DNA of 64,000 bases from UBA6522 sp965262365. GTDB taxonomy: Bacteria > Pseudomonadota > Gammaproteobacteria > Steroidobacterales > Rariloculaceae. Of the stretch, positions 56,274 to 64,000 are shown in pieces; position 1 is the first letter of the stretch, and every line of letters begins with the position of its first letter. The stretch spans positions 1,302,001 to 1,366,000 of the forward strand of contig OZ253541.1 of NCBI GenBank assembly GCA_965262365.1. The letters are read 5' to 3'. The notes below the pieces were generated by a model. That model was not told the origin of the DNA. It searched no databases and worked only from the letters and a program-made list of their open reading frames with translations. The position numbers and the translations under genes were made by a program.

Positions 56274-59225
56274 TCACGGTTCGAGCGACTGCCTGTACTG
56301 AGACCCGTACTCCCTCAGGCGCCGGAAGAATCGGGCACCCTGGGTTTGCGGTGGCTCCGTGGCGAACAGGTTCTGAACGAAGAAATTCAGGCTGCCGCCG
56401 CTGCTGAAGCGGTAGATATAGTTCGCATTGATGATCAATTGGCCGGGTTCGTGAATGAAGAGCGACCGCTGTGCCTCGTTCAGATCCTCATATTCCGCGT
56501 TCAGGCCGTCGCGGTAGTTCGCATTGATTCGAAACGTATGGTCGCCTCTGAAGTTGATCGTCAACGGCAAGTTGCCCTGCCAGTGCGGCATGGACGTGAC
56601 GCCGTTGAAACTGCCGCCCATACCGACCGTAGCGCTGATGTTTCGCCCGATGGCATCGCAGACAAGATCCGGGCACAGCATTTCCACACCAGCGCCCATC
56701 AGTGCATTGGGGAACTCGTACTTCAACGTAAAGGCCGCCTGGGGCGTGAACCTGATCGAGCCAACGGGCGTATCGAAATTCAACGCCGCGCGAATATCGA
56801 AAAATTCGGCTTCCAGGTAACCAAGATTACCGACCCGTCCGACGATGCGAGCTACATTGTCGATGGTGATCGGTATGCTCGGGTCCCGGGCAAAGGCACA
56901 GCCACCGGGCTCATCAATGGGTCTGTAGGTGATGTCCCCCTGGTACAGGATGGGTATGCCGGCGTCGTTGGTCGCCAGGCAAACACCTGTCATCACGGTG
57001 GGCGCCGTGGGGGTCACGATCCGATCCTGGAAGTCATACGTAACCCAGGTCGCGCCGATGCTGTGATTGTCCGTGATGTCATAGTCGAAACCGACGGAGA
57101 GGTTGTCCGCTGTCTGCGGTACAACGTCGGGGTTGGCGGCGATCTCGTAGAGGAAGGACAGGCCGCCACCCATACCGAACATCATGCCGGCCACATTCAC
57201 GAACCGCATGCCCATGCCCTGGATGATCTGGCTGGCCTGGGAGTGAACGATGGACGGACCTCTGAACGACGTTCCATAGGAAGCACGCAGGGTCAAATCA
57301 TCCGATGCAGTCCAGTTGACCGCAATTTTCGGCGTGGTCTCCGAGAGACCGTTCTGGTATTCCTCGTTGCGGACCGCCACCTGCACGTTGACGCTGTCAG
57401 TTACGGGCAACGCCGCCTCGGCAAAGATCGACTGCACCGTCTGCTTCCCGCTCCAGTCGTTAAACGTGCCGACCGACGCCAGCAGCCCCTGATTGGCGAG
57501 CACATCCGAGTCCCGCTCCATGGTTTCCTGGCGATAGGCGACGCCGGCGGCAATGCCGATGGGACCGCCGCTCAGTTCGCCGACTTCACCGGTGAGGAGA
57601 AAATCGCCGCTCGTGAACTGGTTCAGGAAGGTATCCACGCGATTCGGACTGAGCCACTCGGCCATGCCCCGATCATTGGCGAGGCCCAACGAAGCCGCGT
57701 CGGGCAAACCCGCGCTCATGAAGGGATTGTAAAAGTGGCAGGGACCCTGGCCCGGCGCCGCGCCGGGATTCGCAAGATCGGTGACGCCGCAGTCGGGTCC
57801 ACCGTATCCGTTCAGCGCCAGGGGCAGGTTGGCTTTCACCATGTCCCGCAAGCCCTGGTACGCCTGGAAATACGCGGTCTGAATGTCAGCGCGCCACTCC
57901 CAGCTACCCGTCAACACACCGTTCAGGGTGATCGCTGCACGCAGGGTATCGGTTCGAGTAAAGGAATCGAATTTCTGCCCGAACGGCAGTGTCTCGGCTT
58001 CCATATAGACTGGTGCACTCATGCCACGGACAGTTGCAAACGATTGGTTCAGGCTCTTCGCCCGCATGTAACCGGGATTGTTGCTGGGAATCTGAAATTC
58101 AGGGCCCAGCAGGATTGGCGGTACCGCCCAGTTCCTCGAGAGATTGTCGCCCCACAAATCGATTTCGCCGATGCGTTCACGCCCGTAGTTCAGCTCAAGG
58201 CCGACCTGCAACGCGTCGCTGAAGTTGTGGGACACCGAGGCGTAGAGCGTGAGCAGCTTCTTGTCGTGCTGCAGCGAGTGGCCCGGATTGAAACTGGCCG
58301 GTTCCGCGCAAATCGTAGCGTTTTCGAGCGATGTCTGACGGTCCCAATCCCCGTCGTTATACGCCGGAATCCGTGCGACCAGCGGCGGTCCCAGCGCCGG
58401 GTTGCCGCAATCGGGGTCGACCCAGGTATTACCCATGCCGGGCGAGTCGAAAGCCCCGCCCCGTATGTCGTCGAGACCGGTCCCGGTTTCCGGCGTGACG
58501 TCCGGGTTCGGGTTGTCGACGAACTCAATCTCACCCAGCGTGATCTTGTCGGACTCGGAGAATTCCACGGCGAAAACGCCACTGGTCGTGTCGTCGCCGG
58601 CGCCCCACAGGGCGCCGAACGTGTAGTTCTTGGCGTCGGGGAGGGCTTCGTTGATTCGCGTATCGAGCGAGAAGTCGAAACCGCGGAAATCGTCCCGGGT
58701 GATGAAATTGACGACACCCGCCACGGGATCGGAGCCGAACAACGCGGAGCCGCCGTCCAGGAGGATCTCGGTACGGCCGATGGCGATCCGCGGCACCATG
58801 GCGTTGAGATCCGGCGAAGGCCAGCCCTGTCCGTCAATGACGGAGTTGATGGTACGCCTGCCGTTGACGACAGTGAGCGTGTTCTCGTCGCCGATACCGC
58901 GCAGGTTGATCTGGGCCGATCGGCCGCCGCCACGTAGTCTTGGCTGCCCGTTCGGGCCGGTCTGCGAACCGGTGTCGCTGCTATAGTTTTGCGGGACGCT
59001 GGTGAAAAAGTATTGCATCAGGTCGTGTGGCGCCTCCAGCCGGATGTCTTCGCCGTCAACGACGGATACCGGTGAAGGGGAATCGATTCCCGTGTACAGA
59101 TAGGAACCGGTGACGACGATTTCCTCCAGCTCTTCGCCCTCCTGTCCGTAGGCGAGGCCCATCATCAGGACGGCGCCCAGAAGGCCCGCCATCATGCTGC
59201 CAGTGATTCTCTTTAGCTTGTTCAT
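56274..59225 (-). CDS. TonB-dependent outer-membrane receptor
   Basis: A 983-residue receptor. Signal peptide MNKLKRITGSMMAGLLGAVLMMGLAYG, then ELEEIVVTGSYLYTGIDSPSPVSVVDGEDI (plug start), LRGGGRSAQINLRGIGDENTLTVVNGRRTINSV and a long barrel. The plug variant LRGIG-ENTLTVVNGRR is common in large receptors for sugars, peptides or aromatic compounds rather than siderophores. Last gene of a run with an amidohydrolase, a DUF6152 protein and two secreted companions, so it probably imports their substrate. Confidence 0.94.
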   Translation of the reverse strand: MNKLKRITGSMMAGLLGAVLMMGLAYGQEGEELEEIVVTGSYLYTGIDSPSPVSVVDGEDIRLEAPHDLMQYFFTSVPQNYSSDTGSQTGPNGQPRLRGGGRSAQINLRGIGDENTLTVVNGRRTINSVIDGQGWPSPDLNAMVPRIAIGRTEILLDGGSALFGSDPVAGVVNFITRDDFRGFDFSLDTRINEALPDAKNYTFGALWGAGDDTTSGVFAVEFSESDKITLGEIEFVDNPNPDVTPETGTGLDDIRGGAFDSPGMGNTWVDPDCGNPALGPPLVARIPAYNDGDWDRQTSLENATICAEPASFNPGHSLQHDKKLLTLYASVSHNFSDALQVGLELNYGRERIGEIDLWGDNLSRNWAVPPILLGPEFQIPSNNPGYMRAKSLNQSFATVRGMSAPVYMEAETLPFGQKFDSFTRTDTLRAAITLNGVLTGSWEWRADIQTAYFQAYQGLRDMVKANLPLALNGYGGPDCGVTDLANPGAAPGQGPCHFYNPFMSAGLPDAASLGLANDRGMAEWLSPNRVDTFLNQFTSGDFLLTGEVGELSGGPIGIAAGVAYRQETMERDSDVLANQGLLASVGTFNDWSGKQTVQSIFAEAALPVTDSVNVQVAVRNEEYQNGLSETTPKIAVNWTASDDLTLRASYGTSFRGPSIVHSQASQIIQGMGMRFVNVAGMMFGMGGGLSFLYEIAANPDVVPQTADNLSVGFDYDITDNHSIGATWVTYDFQDRIVTPTAPTVMTGVCLATNDAGIPILYQGDITYRPIDEPGGCAFARDPSIPITIDNVARIVGRVGNLGYLEAEFFDIRAALNFDTPVGSIRFTPQAAFTLKYEFPNALMGAGVEMLCPDLVCDAIGRNISATVGMGGSFNGVTSMPHWQGNLPLTINFRGDHTFRINANYRDGLNAEYEDLNEAQRSLFIHEPGQLIINANYIYRFSSGGSLNFFVQNLFATEPPQTQGARFFRRLREYGSQYRQSLEP

Positions 59226-59328
59226 CCTCTTGATTCCCCTTCTTGGTTCCCCTGTTTCCTTAAGGCTCCTGTCTCGGCGGACTACTACGCAAGATCATTT
59301 CAAATTGTGTGCATTCGTATTGTATACG

Positions 59329-60390
59329 TTATGCGAGCCGCAACAACTCGATCAGGTTACCACCCAGAATCGCCACCTTTTCCTCGTCGCTCAGCGACGG
59401 TGAGTCGACGACGAGATCGATGGTATCCGGCCACTCGAACGGCATGTCGGACCCGTAGACCACCTGGCCCGCGCCGGCCACTTCCACCAGGTGCCGAAGC
59501 CCTTCCTCGTTGAAAACCATGGTGTCCACGAGAATCTGGGTTCTCAGGTACTCGCTTGGGTTCTTCGTGTTGACGCAATTGGCATTGTTTCTTGCGCAAG
59601 CAACCTCGGACCTTCCCAAGTAGGACGGCAGGTACCCACCGCCGTGGGCGGCCACCACCTTGAGATTCGGGAAACGGTCCAGAGCGCCGTCGAAAATCAT
59701 CCTGGAAAGGAACAGCGTCGTTTCCAGCGGGTTGCCGATCACGTTGCCCAGACCGCCGGTACCGTCCAGGGCGCCCGGTTGAATGATGTTCCTGGACCCG
59801 TCGGGGTGCATGAAGACCGGCACGCCAAGCTCTTCGGCCTTGGCCCAGAACGGATCGTACTTTTCGGTCGACGGCGCTTCTCCGCGCGCGTGCCCGAGAA
59901 TCGAAGCGCCGCGGTGCCCGAGTTCCGTTACGGCGTATTCCAGCTGCTCCGCGGCCATCTCCGGAAACTGCAACGCCGGCGAGGACAGCGGCACGAACCG
60001 GTCGGAATGCGTCGCGCACCACTCCGCCAGACCCTCATCATTGATCTTTACGATCGCCTCGGCCTGTTCCTCGGTTGCCTCGTACCACCAGAACCGGTTC
60101 ACGCTCAGGGCCGCGATGTCGATGCCCCTTTCATCCAGCGCATCGATACGGTGCTGACCGAGCACGAGCATGTCCTGGAGCGGAGCGTTTGCAAGCGGCG
60201 TCCCCTCGATAATGGGTCCCACCTCCTGAAACAGGCAATGAGCGTGGATGTCGACCACGACGACCTCGTTGCTGCCCACCATCACTTGCTTGCCACGTGA
60301 CTGGGCCATGGCCCGCATGGCCGGATTCATGACCAGGGCGCCGGCGGCAGCGCTTCCGGTAGCCGCCAGGAAAGCTCTTCGATTGATCAT
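59329..60390 (-). CDS. Tat-exported amidohydrolase 2 (ACMSD-like) family protein
   Basis: A 353-residue TIM-barrel hydrolase. The N-terminus MINRRAFLAATGSAAAGALVM is a twin-arginine signal with cleavage near AMAQS. Barrel motifs: VVDIHAHCLFQ (HxH), NRFWWYEATEEQ, VFMHPDGSRN, VVAAHGGGYLPSYLGRSE and VYGSDMPFEWPD (catalytic Asp). Export by Tat implies folding with metal in the cytoplasm. It is a close paralogue of the cytosolic-looking enzyme at 24443-25555; both sit beside a TonB receptor. Confidence 0.88.
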   Translation of the reverse strand: MINRRAFLAATGSAAAGALVMNPAMRAMAQSRGKQVMVGSNEVVVVDIHAHCLFQEVGPIIEGTPLANAPLQDMLVLGQHRIDALDERGIDIAALSVNRFWWYEATEEQAEAIVKINDEGLAEWCATHSDRFVPLSSPALQFPEMAAEQLEYAVTELGHRGASILGHARGEAPSTEKYDPFWAKAEELGVPVFMHPDGSRNIIQPGALDGTGGLGNVIGNPLETTLFLSRMIFDGALDRFPNLKVVAAHGGGYLPSYLGRSEVACARNNANCVNTKNPSEYLRTQILVDTMVFNEEGLRHLVEVAGAGQVVYGSDMPFEWPDTIDLVVDSPSLSDEEKVAILGGNLIELLRLA

Positions 60391-60407
60391 TGTCTTGCTC
60401 CCGCTTG

Positions 60408-61181
60408 TTATTGGTTAACGTCCTCGGCCAGCACATAGCATTCGTATTCGAGAATGCGGATGTCCCCTTCCTGGCGGCGATACAGGGGCATGCGCATCTG
60501 CCAGGGTTCCGTGAAGACATCGGGATCGGTAACGGTCACCTCGTACATCAGGTGGTTCGGACCAACCGGTGTGTACCGTTCGACCGCATGCATCGATTCG
60601 CCATGGAAATTGCCGGAACGGTCGAACCATGTCTCATCGGTGAAATGGACCACGTCCACAACCAGCGTACCGCCCTCCCAGCGCCCCCTGGAGTCGCCCA
60701 TGTACCACTGGATCGGCCCTTCCGGGTGCTCCCCGGTCATGAAGATGTTGCGGATCGAATGGACCCACTCGTAGATCATCACGATCTGGTCCGGCGACTG
60801 GATGATCTGGAATGGATACGGCATATACGTGATCCTGGGCACGCCCACCATCTTGCAGTTGGCCTCGGTATCCAGGCTGTGGCGGTTTTCGAAGTTCTGC
60901 TGCCGCTGTTCCAGCGCCCAGGGCTGATAGGGCAGACGATTATCCACGACGACCCCTTGCCCCGCGGGGACGCCGTACTCGGCCGAGTGATCCTGGATAT
61001 TCCAGACTGCCGTGTTGACGGCCTGCCAGATGCCTTGCAAGTTCGGCTGTCCATCGGCGGTACGTGGCACCTCGAATTCCTGTCCCATCGCCGCGACAGG
61101 CAGTGCGGCGGCGATTGCCGCGAGCACCGCGCTTCGGCCAAACCGCTCGAATGCGCTCACCCCGATGCGAGCGTTGTTCAT
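60408..61181 (-). CDS. Secreted protein of unknown function, companion of DUF6152
   Basis: A 257-residue protein with signal peptide ending AALPVAAMGQ. The mature part starts PRTADGQPNLQGIW and has the family's landmarks: NCKMVGVPRITYMPYPFQIIQSPDQIVMIYEWVHSIRNIFM, DSRGRWEGGTLVVDVVHFTDETWFD, VERYTPVGPNHLMYEVTVTDPDVFTEPWQMRMPL and a C-terminal EYEC motif. The same plan appears at 61567-62505 and in the split gene at 50676. The ATG overlaps the DUF6152 stop by ATGA. Likely a beta-rich periplasmic protein; no enzymatic residues are obvious. Confidence 0.75.
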   Translation of the reverse strand: MNNARIGVSAFERFGRSAVLAAIAAALPVAAMGQEFEVPRTADGQPNLQGIWQAVNTAVWNIQDHSAEYGVPAGQGVVVDNRLPYQPWALEQRQQNFENRHSLDTEANCKMVGVPRITYMPYPFQIIQSPDQIVMIYEWVHSIRNIFMTGEHPEGPIQWYMGDSRGRWEGGTLVVDVVHFTDETWFDRSGNFHGESMHAVERYTPVGPNHLMYEVTVTDPDVFTEPWQMRMPLYRRQEGDIRILEYECYVLAEDVNQ

Positions 61182-61579
61182 GGGTTTGGCCCGGTACCGG
61201 AAAATAACGAGCGCCCGTCCTCCAGCGTGACTTCGTCCCCTTCCATCTGCCGCGATCCGTCGCGCGCCGGCATCCCGTGTATCGTCACCTCCGTGCCCAC
61301 TGGCAGATCGTCGCGCCGCCAGCCTCGCCGGTAGAGCGAATTGGCGCCGCCGAACTCCACGCGCCACATTTCCGGCCTGCCGGTTTCGCCCTCGACCTCG
61401 ACATGCAGCCACGCGTGCGGATTGCGCCACTCCATATCGACGATGCGACCGGAAATGGTAATCTCGCGAGTCATGTCGAATTGCAGCGCAACGGAATGAT
61501 GTCCGAACGCCGGGAATCCCAGCAGCAGGACGAAAAATCCGGCCGCGAGCGATTGCCTGATGCAGTTCATGGTTGCCAT
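61178..61579 (-). CDS. DUF6152 family secreted protein
   Basis: A 133-residue protein, the intact copy of the DUF6152 domain in this window. Signal peptide to about FPAFG, then HHSVALQFDMTREITISGRIVDMEWRNPHAWLHVEVEG, MWRVEFGGANSLYRRGWRRDDLPVGTEVTIHGMPARDGS. The HHS start and RNPHAWL-x-V pattern define the family. ATG at 61579 with AAGGGAA upstream; an internal ATG at 61570 overlaps the preceding stop. Coupled to both neighbours. Probably an OB/beta-barrel-like small periplasmic protein of unknown function. Confidence 0.82.
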   Translation of the reverse strand: MATMNCIRQSLAAGFFVLLLGFPAFGHHSVALQFDMTREITISGRIVDMEWRNPHAWLHVEVEGETGRPEMWRVEFGGANSLYRRGWRRDDLPVGTEVTIHGMPARDGSRQMEGDEVTLEDGRSLFSGTGPNP

Positions 61580-62505
61580 TGCAGTTCCCTTTCCTCCAAT
61601 TCCCAGGCCGCTTTCAAACCCCGGGCCTCATCGCCGGTCATACCGGGGTAAATCTCGTAGCCGACATTGCGAAACGTCTGCGACGCGAGTTCGTTGTCCT
61701 CGTAGCAGGCTTCCTCCCAAATCTCGAACGACGGATTCCCAAGGCGCCTGAACGCGATCGCCATTGTAAATGCTCGGGTGTAGACGTTGGGGTCGTCCAG
61801 CGTCGCCTCCCAATGGAGGGTGTCGGCGTCGATGAGCGTAAACCGCTCGATCACATGGGCTTCGTCCGTGAAGAATCGGCCCCGTTGATCCAGCCACGCG
61901 CGGGCGTTCTGGTTACGGGTCTCGACCACTAACGTATTGCCCTCCCAACGACCGAAGGAGTCCCCGTTCCAGAGCAGTATGTCTTCACCGAGCGGCGGCC
62001 GTTCACGCAGTTCGATGACGCGAAAGGCGTGCGCCTCCTCTCCCTGGATGAGAAAGGTGTCCGCGGTCTGCATGAACTGGAGGATACCCGTCATATACAT
62101 GGTCAACGGGATCCCGTCCATGCGGCAAATCGCATTGTGGTGCACGTAGGCGACGCGATTGTAGCGGCGCTGTGCCTCCGCCCAGGGCTGTATCGGTACG
62201 ATGCCGCCTGGAGGGTCAACTATCACGCTTGGCGCCTCGCCGTCGTCCAATGTTTCCGGATGGGCGTGCACGCTTTCGTGCGCGCGGGCCCGACGGTTCC
62301 ATATCCCCCTGAAGTCCGGATGCCCGTCCGGCGTTCGCGCTGGGTCGAATTGCGCTGCCGCCTCACTGGCGCAGGCGTGAAAAGCCGCGTGATTATCGTC
62401 GGGACAGACTGAATCCGCCCACTGCTGGGCCGATACCTGAACCGGTGCAATGACGAACGCCCATAGCGCGCTCGTTGCGAGAAGCAAGACTTGTCGGTTG
62501 CGCAG
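61567..62505 (-). CDS. Secreted protein of unknown function, probable CTG start
   Basis: A 312-residue member of the same secreted family. Signal-peptide core is RNRQVLLLATSALWAFVIAPVQVSA. Mature motifs: ARTPDGHPDFRGIWNRRARAHE, NAICRMDGIPLTMYMTGILQFMQTADTFLIQ, DSFGRWEGNTLVVETRNQNARAWLD, VIERFTLIDADTLHWEATLDDPNVYTRAFTMAI. No ATG, GTG or TTG occurs at a sensible position before the signal peptide. CTG at 62505 lies six bases after a strong AAAGGAG, so it is proposed as the start. First gene of the operon ending in the TonB receptor. Confidence 0.72.
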   Translation of the reverse strand: MRNRQVLLLATSALWAFVIAPVQVSAQQWADSVCPDDNHAAFHACASEAAAQFDPARTPDGHPDFRGIWNRRARAHESVHAHPETLDDGEAPSVIVDPPGGIVPIQPWAEAQRRYNRVAYVHHNAICRMDGIPLTMYMTGILQFMQTADTFLIQGEEAHAFRVIELRERPPLGEDILLWNGDSFGRWEGNTLVVETRNQNARAWLDQRGRFFTDEAHVIERFTLIDADTLHWEATLDDPNVYTRAFTMAIAFRRLGNPSFEIWEEACYEDNELASQTFRNVGYEIYPGMTGDEARGLKAAWELEERELQWQP

Positions 62506-62709
62506 CGTGAACTCCTTTCGGGCGAGTACCGGACGCCCAATATCCACGGGTACCAGCGAGGTGTCAATACCGGTTTTTCTGCTACTATCGGGAAAAGATC
62601 CGATCGTGCGGGCGCCGATCGAATTGCTTTGAGCAGTTTTCTTGTTCGATCGGGGGCCTCGGCATGACGACAAGAACAAGTCGGTAGAAGAATAACAGGG
62701 AGGCAGCGT

Positions 62710-63042
62710 ATGAAACTGCGACGCCGCGCCAGACGCACGCTCATCGGAATTTCGATCGCCCTGCCCATCATCGCCGTGACAGGGGTTTTCGTCATGTTGC
62801 TCTGGAATCTTCTGATTCCCGAACTGTTTGGCGGACCTGGACTCTCCTATCTTCAGGCCGTCGGCGTCTTGCTGCTGTCGCATCTTCTGTTCAAGGGATC
62901 ACCGCTCTACGGCCTGCGCGTCTGGCGCCGGGCACATCGTCGACGCCGTTGGAGGCAACGCTTGGCCGCAATGACGCCGGAGGAGTTCGCAGCGTTTCGC
63001 GGCGAACTGGGACTTCAGGCGTCCGACGACCGGCAACCCTAG
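62710..63042 (+). CDS. Small two-helix membrane protein
   Basis: A 110-residue protein with Arg-rich start (MKLRRRARRT). Two membrane helices are predicted (GISIALPIIAVTGVFVMLLWNLLIPELFGG and SYLQAVGVLLLSHLLFKG). A very basic stretch follows (WRRAHRRRRWRQRLAAM), then an acidic helix (TPEEFAAFRGELG). The LLWNLLIPELFGGP-x-SYLQAVGVLLLS pattern recurs in many bacterial small membrane proteins of unknown role. AGGGAGG precedes the ATG. Confidence 0.7.
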   Translation: MKLRRRARRTLIGISIALPIIAVTGVFVMLLWNLLIPELFGGPGLSYLQAVGVLLLSHLLFKGSPLYGLRVWRRAHRRRRWRQRLAAMTPEEFAAFRGELGLQASDDRQP

Positions 63043-63052
63043 GCCGCTACGC

Positions 63053-63087
63053 CCAAAAAAGCCCGACACCTGAATGGTGCCGGGCTT
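63053..63087 (-). terminator. Rho-independent terminator of the RraA/LigK-like gene
   Basis: AAGCCCGACACC pairs with GGTGCCGGGCTT (one mismatch) around TGAAT; on the minus strand the stem is followed by six T residues. It is 29 bp after the aldolase stop and may also end the convergent small membrane-protein gene. Confidence 0.85.
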
Positions 63088-63115
63088 GGTGGTGCCCTGC
63101 TGACCGGGAACTGAC

Positions 63116-63817
63116 TCAGTCCCCGTCAACCTCGTTCAAACTATCGACGTATACAAGCCCGGCCCGCGCCAATGGTTCACGCATGCCGTACATGTCGAGT
63201 GACAACTTGCCGGCAGCCAACCGCTGGCGTTTTTCGACTTCATTTGCTTCCCGTGCCTGACTGGCTGCATGAACTTGTTCGGCATGCTCACGCGGAACCA
63301 CCACTACGCCGTCATCGTCGGCCACGATCACGTCGCCCGGGTTCACTTGCGTTCCGCCGCACACGATCGGGACGTTGACGGCACCGGGAGTCGCCTTGAC
63401 GGTTCCCTTGGCGGATACGGCACGACTCCAGACCGGAAACCGCATTTCGGCCAACGTCGCCACATCGCGGCAACCCGCATCGATCACCAACCCCTGAATT
63501 CCCTGTGCGCGGTAGCTCGTTGCCAGCAAGTCGCCGAACATACCATCGGTATTTACGGCGCTAAGGCCGACAACAACGATGTCGCCTTCTTGTGCCAGTT
63601 CGGGCGCTACGTGCAACATCCAGTTGTCCCCCGGGTGCGCCAGTACCGTCAGGGCGCTGCCGGCAACCCGTGCGCCCGGGTAGATCGGCCGCATATAGGG
63701 CTGCATGAGCCCGCTGCGCTCTTGTGCTTCATGCACCGTGGCGGTACCCAGTTCCGCCAAACCATCAACCACCCCGCGGTTTGCGCGGGAGATGTTTCGA
63801 ACCGCAACGCTCTTCAA
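63116..63817 (-). CDS. RraA-fold 4-hydroxy-4-methyl-2-oxoglutarate/4-carboxy-4-hydroxy-2-oxoadipate aldolase
   Basis: A 233-residue protein of the RraA-like class II aldolase family (LigK/HMG aldolase), which splits CHA or HMG to pyruvate and oxaloacetate or pyruvate in protocatechuate 4,5-cleavage and gallate pathways. Visible features: LAELGTATVHEAQERSGLM, GSALTVLAHPGDN, the metal/substrate loop GLVIDAGCRDVATLAEMRFPVWSR (Arg-Asp pair) and GDVIVADDDGVVVVPREHAEQV. Some relatives are only RNase E regulators, but those lack the longer C-terminal helix seen here. No other ring-cleavage gene is in view. Confidence 0.83.
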   Translation of the reverse strand: MKSVAVRNISRANRGVVDGLAELGTATVHEAQERSGLMQPYMRPIYPGARVAGSALTVLAHPGDNWMLHVAPELAQEGDIVVVGLSAVNTDGMFGDLLATSYRAQGIQGLVIDAGCRDVATLAEMRFPVWSRAVSAKGTVKATPGAVNVPIVCGGTQVNPGDVIVADDDGVVVVPREHAEQVHAASQAREANEVEKRQRLAAGKLSLDMYGMREPLARAGLVYVDSLNEVDGD

Positions 63818-64000
63818 TTCGTCACTCCCCGGAATTCCTCAAATGAAATCGGGCGCCAAGCTTAATTGAACCTGGGCGACCTGTCATCGGCAGTTCGGAT
63901 GGACTATATCGGTCCCTCGTGAACGCGTAAGCTTCACACCCGCATGCAGCCTGTTGCTCCCGGGGATCGCTAGAGCACTAGAGGCCCTTGCAATTGGCCA
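63818..64000. other. Window end, no gene seen
   Basis: The last 183 bp, upstream of the aldolase gene, show no convincing coding region or hairpin; the promoter of the aldolase gene should lie here. Confidence 0.4.

Noticed and set aside
56259..58937. An 892-codon plus-strand open frame opposite the third TonB receptor
   Set aside because: Antisense shadow: low-complexity Arg/Val/Gly-rich translation without motifs, fully inside a confirmed receptor gene.
1..64000. CRISPR arrays, rRNA genes and replication origin
   Set aside because: No regularly spaced repeats of CRISPR type, no rRNA-like segments and no DnaA-box cluster or dnaA/gidA neighbourhood were found on reading.

Overview
The window looks like part of a chromosome of an uncultivated, probably marine, high-GC gammaproteobacterium. 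The main evidence is the block yebC-ruvC-ruvA-ruvB-ybgC-tolQ-tolR-tolA-tolB-pal-cpoB, which has the classic gammaproteobacterial order. Supporting this are a complete 2-oxoglutarate dehydrogenase operon (sucA-sucB-lpd), fabA, alr, three TonB-dependent receptors and many exported proteins. I cannot place it at genus level.

Layout. Positions 1-7654 (all minus strand) hold the Holliday-junction and Tol-Pal genes; ruvB carries a one-base frameshift. Positions 7907-13580 hold lpd-sucB-sucA. Positions 13641-23000 are a mosaic of small genes: a cytochrome c, membrane proteins, a DUF4397 lipoprotein, threonine aldolase, a Phd/PIN toxin-antitoxin pair, tRNA-Arg(CCT), fabA and a plant-type ferredoxin-NADP reductase. 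Positions 23037-29515 are a catabolic/uptake group (DUF885 peptidase, amidohydrolase, alpha/beta hydrolase, TonB receptor). Positions 29733-38214 mix housekeeping genes (pterin dehydratase, alanine racemase, AcuI-like reductase) with exported Rossmann-fold and methyltransferase-like proteins, a molybdenum hydroxylase remnant, a membrane-anchored winged-helix regulator and a PepSY protein. Positions 38238-49812 contain a second 2-oxo-acid dehydrogenase (E1 alpha, E1 beta, E2), a TonB receptor, a sodium:solute symporter, and a plus-strand operon of Gfo/Idh/MocA oxidoreductase, M24 peptidase-like protein, isopropylmalate/tartrate-dehydrogenase-like enzyme and NfeD protein. Positions 56274-62505 hold another TonB receptor with an amidohydrolase, a DUF6152 protein and two secreted companions; an RraA/LigK-type aldolase closes the window.

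The most striking object is a 3,741-bp transposon at 51434-55174. It has 26-bp terminal inverted repeats (25 of 26 matching) and a perfect 8-bp target duplication (AAACGAAT). It encodes an IS1595/ISXO2-type transposase whose -35 box lies inside the left terminal repeat. It also carries three passenger proteins of unknown function, two hairpin-rich noncoding segments and an array of six tRNA or tRNA-like genes. Most of these tRNA genes are wrapped in inverted repeats that would extend or re-close the acceptor stem, and several have non-standard architecture. The insertion splits a DUF6152-containing gene; removing the element and one target copy restores one continuous 335-codon reading frame (50676-51425 joined to 55175-55432). 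Two neighbouring genes of the same families (49914-50621) are internally deleted remnants, so this locus looks like a site of repeated gene decay and insertion.
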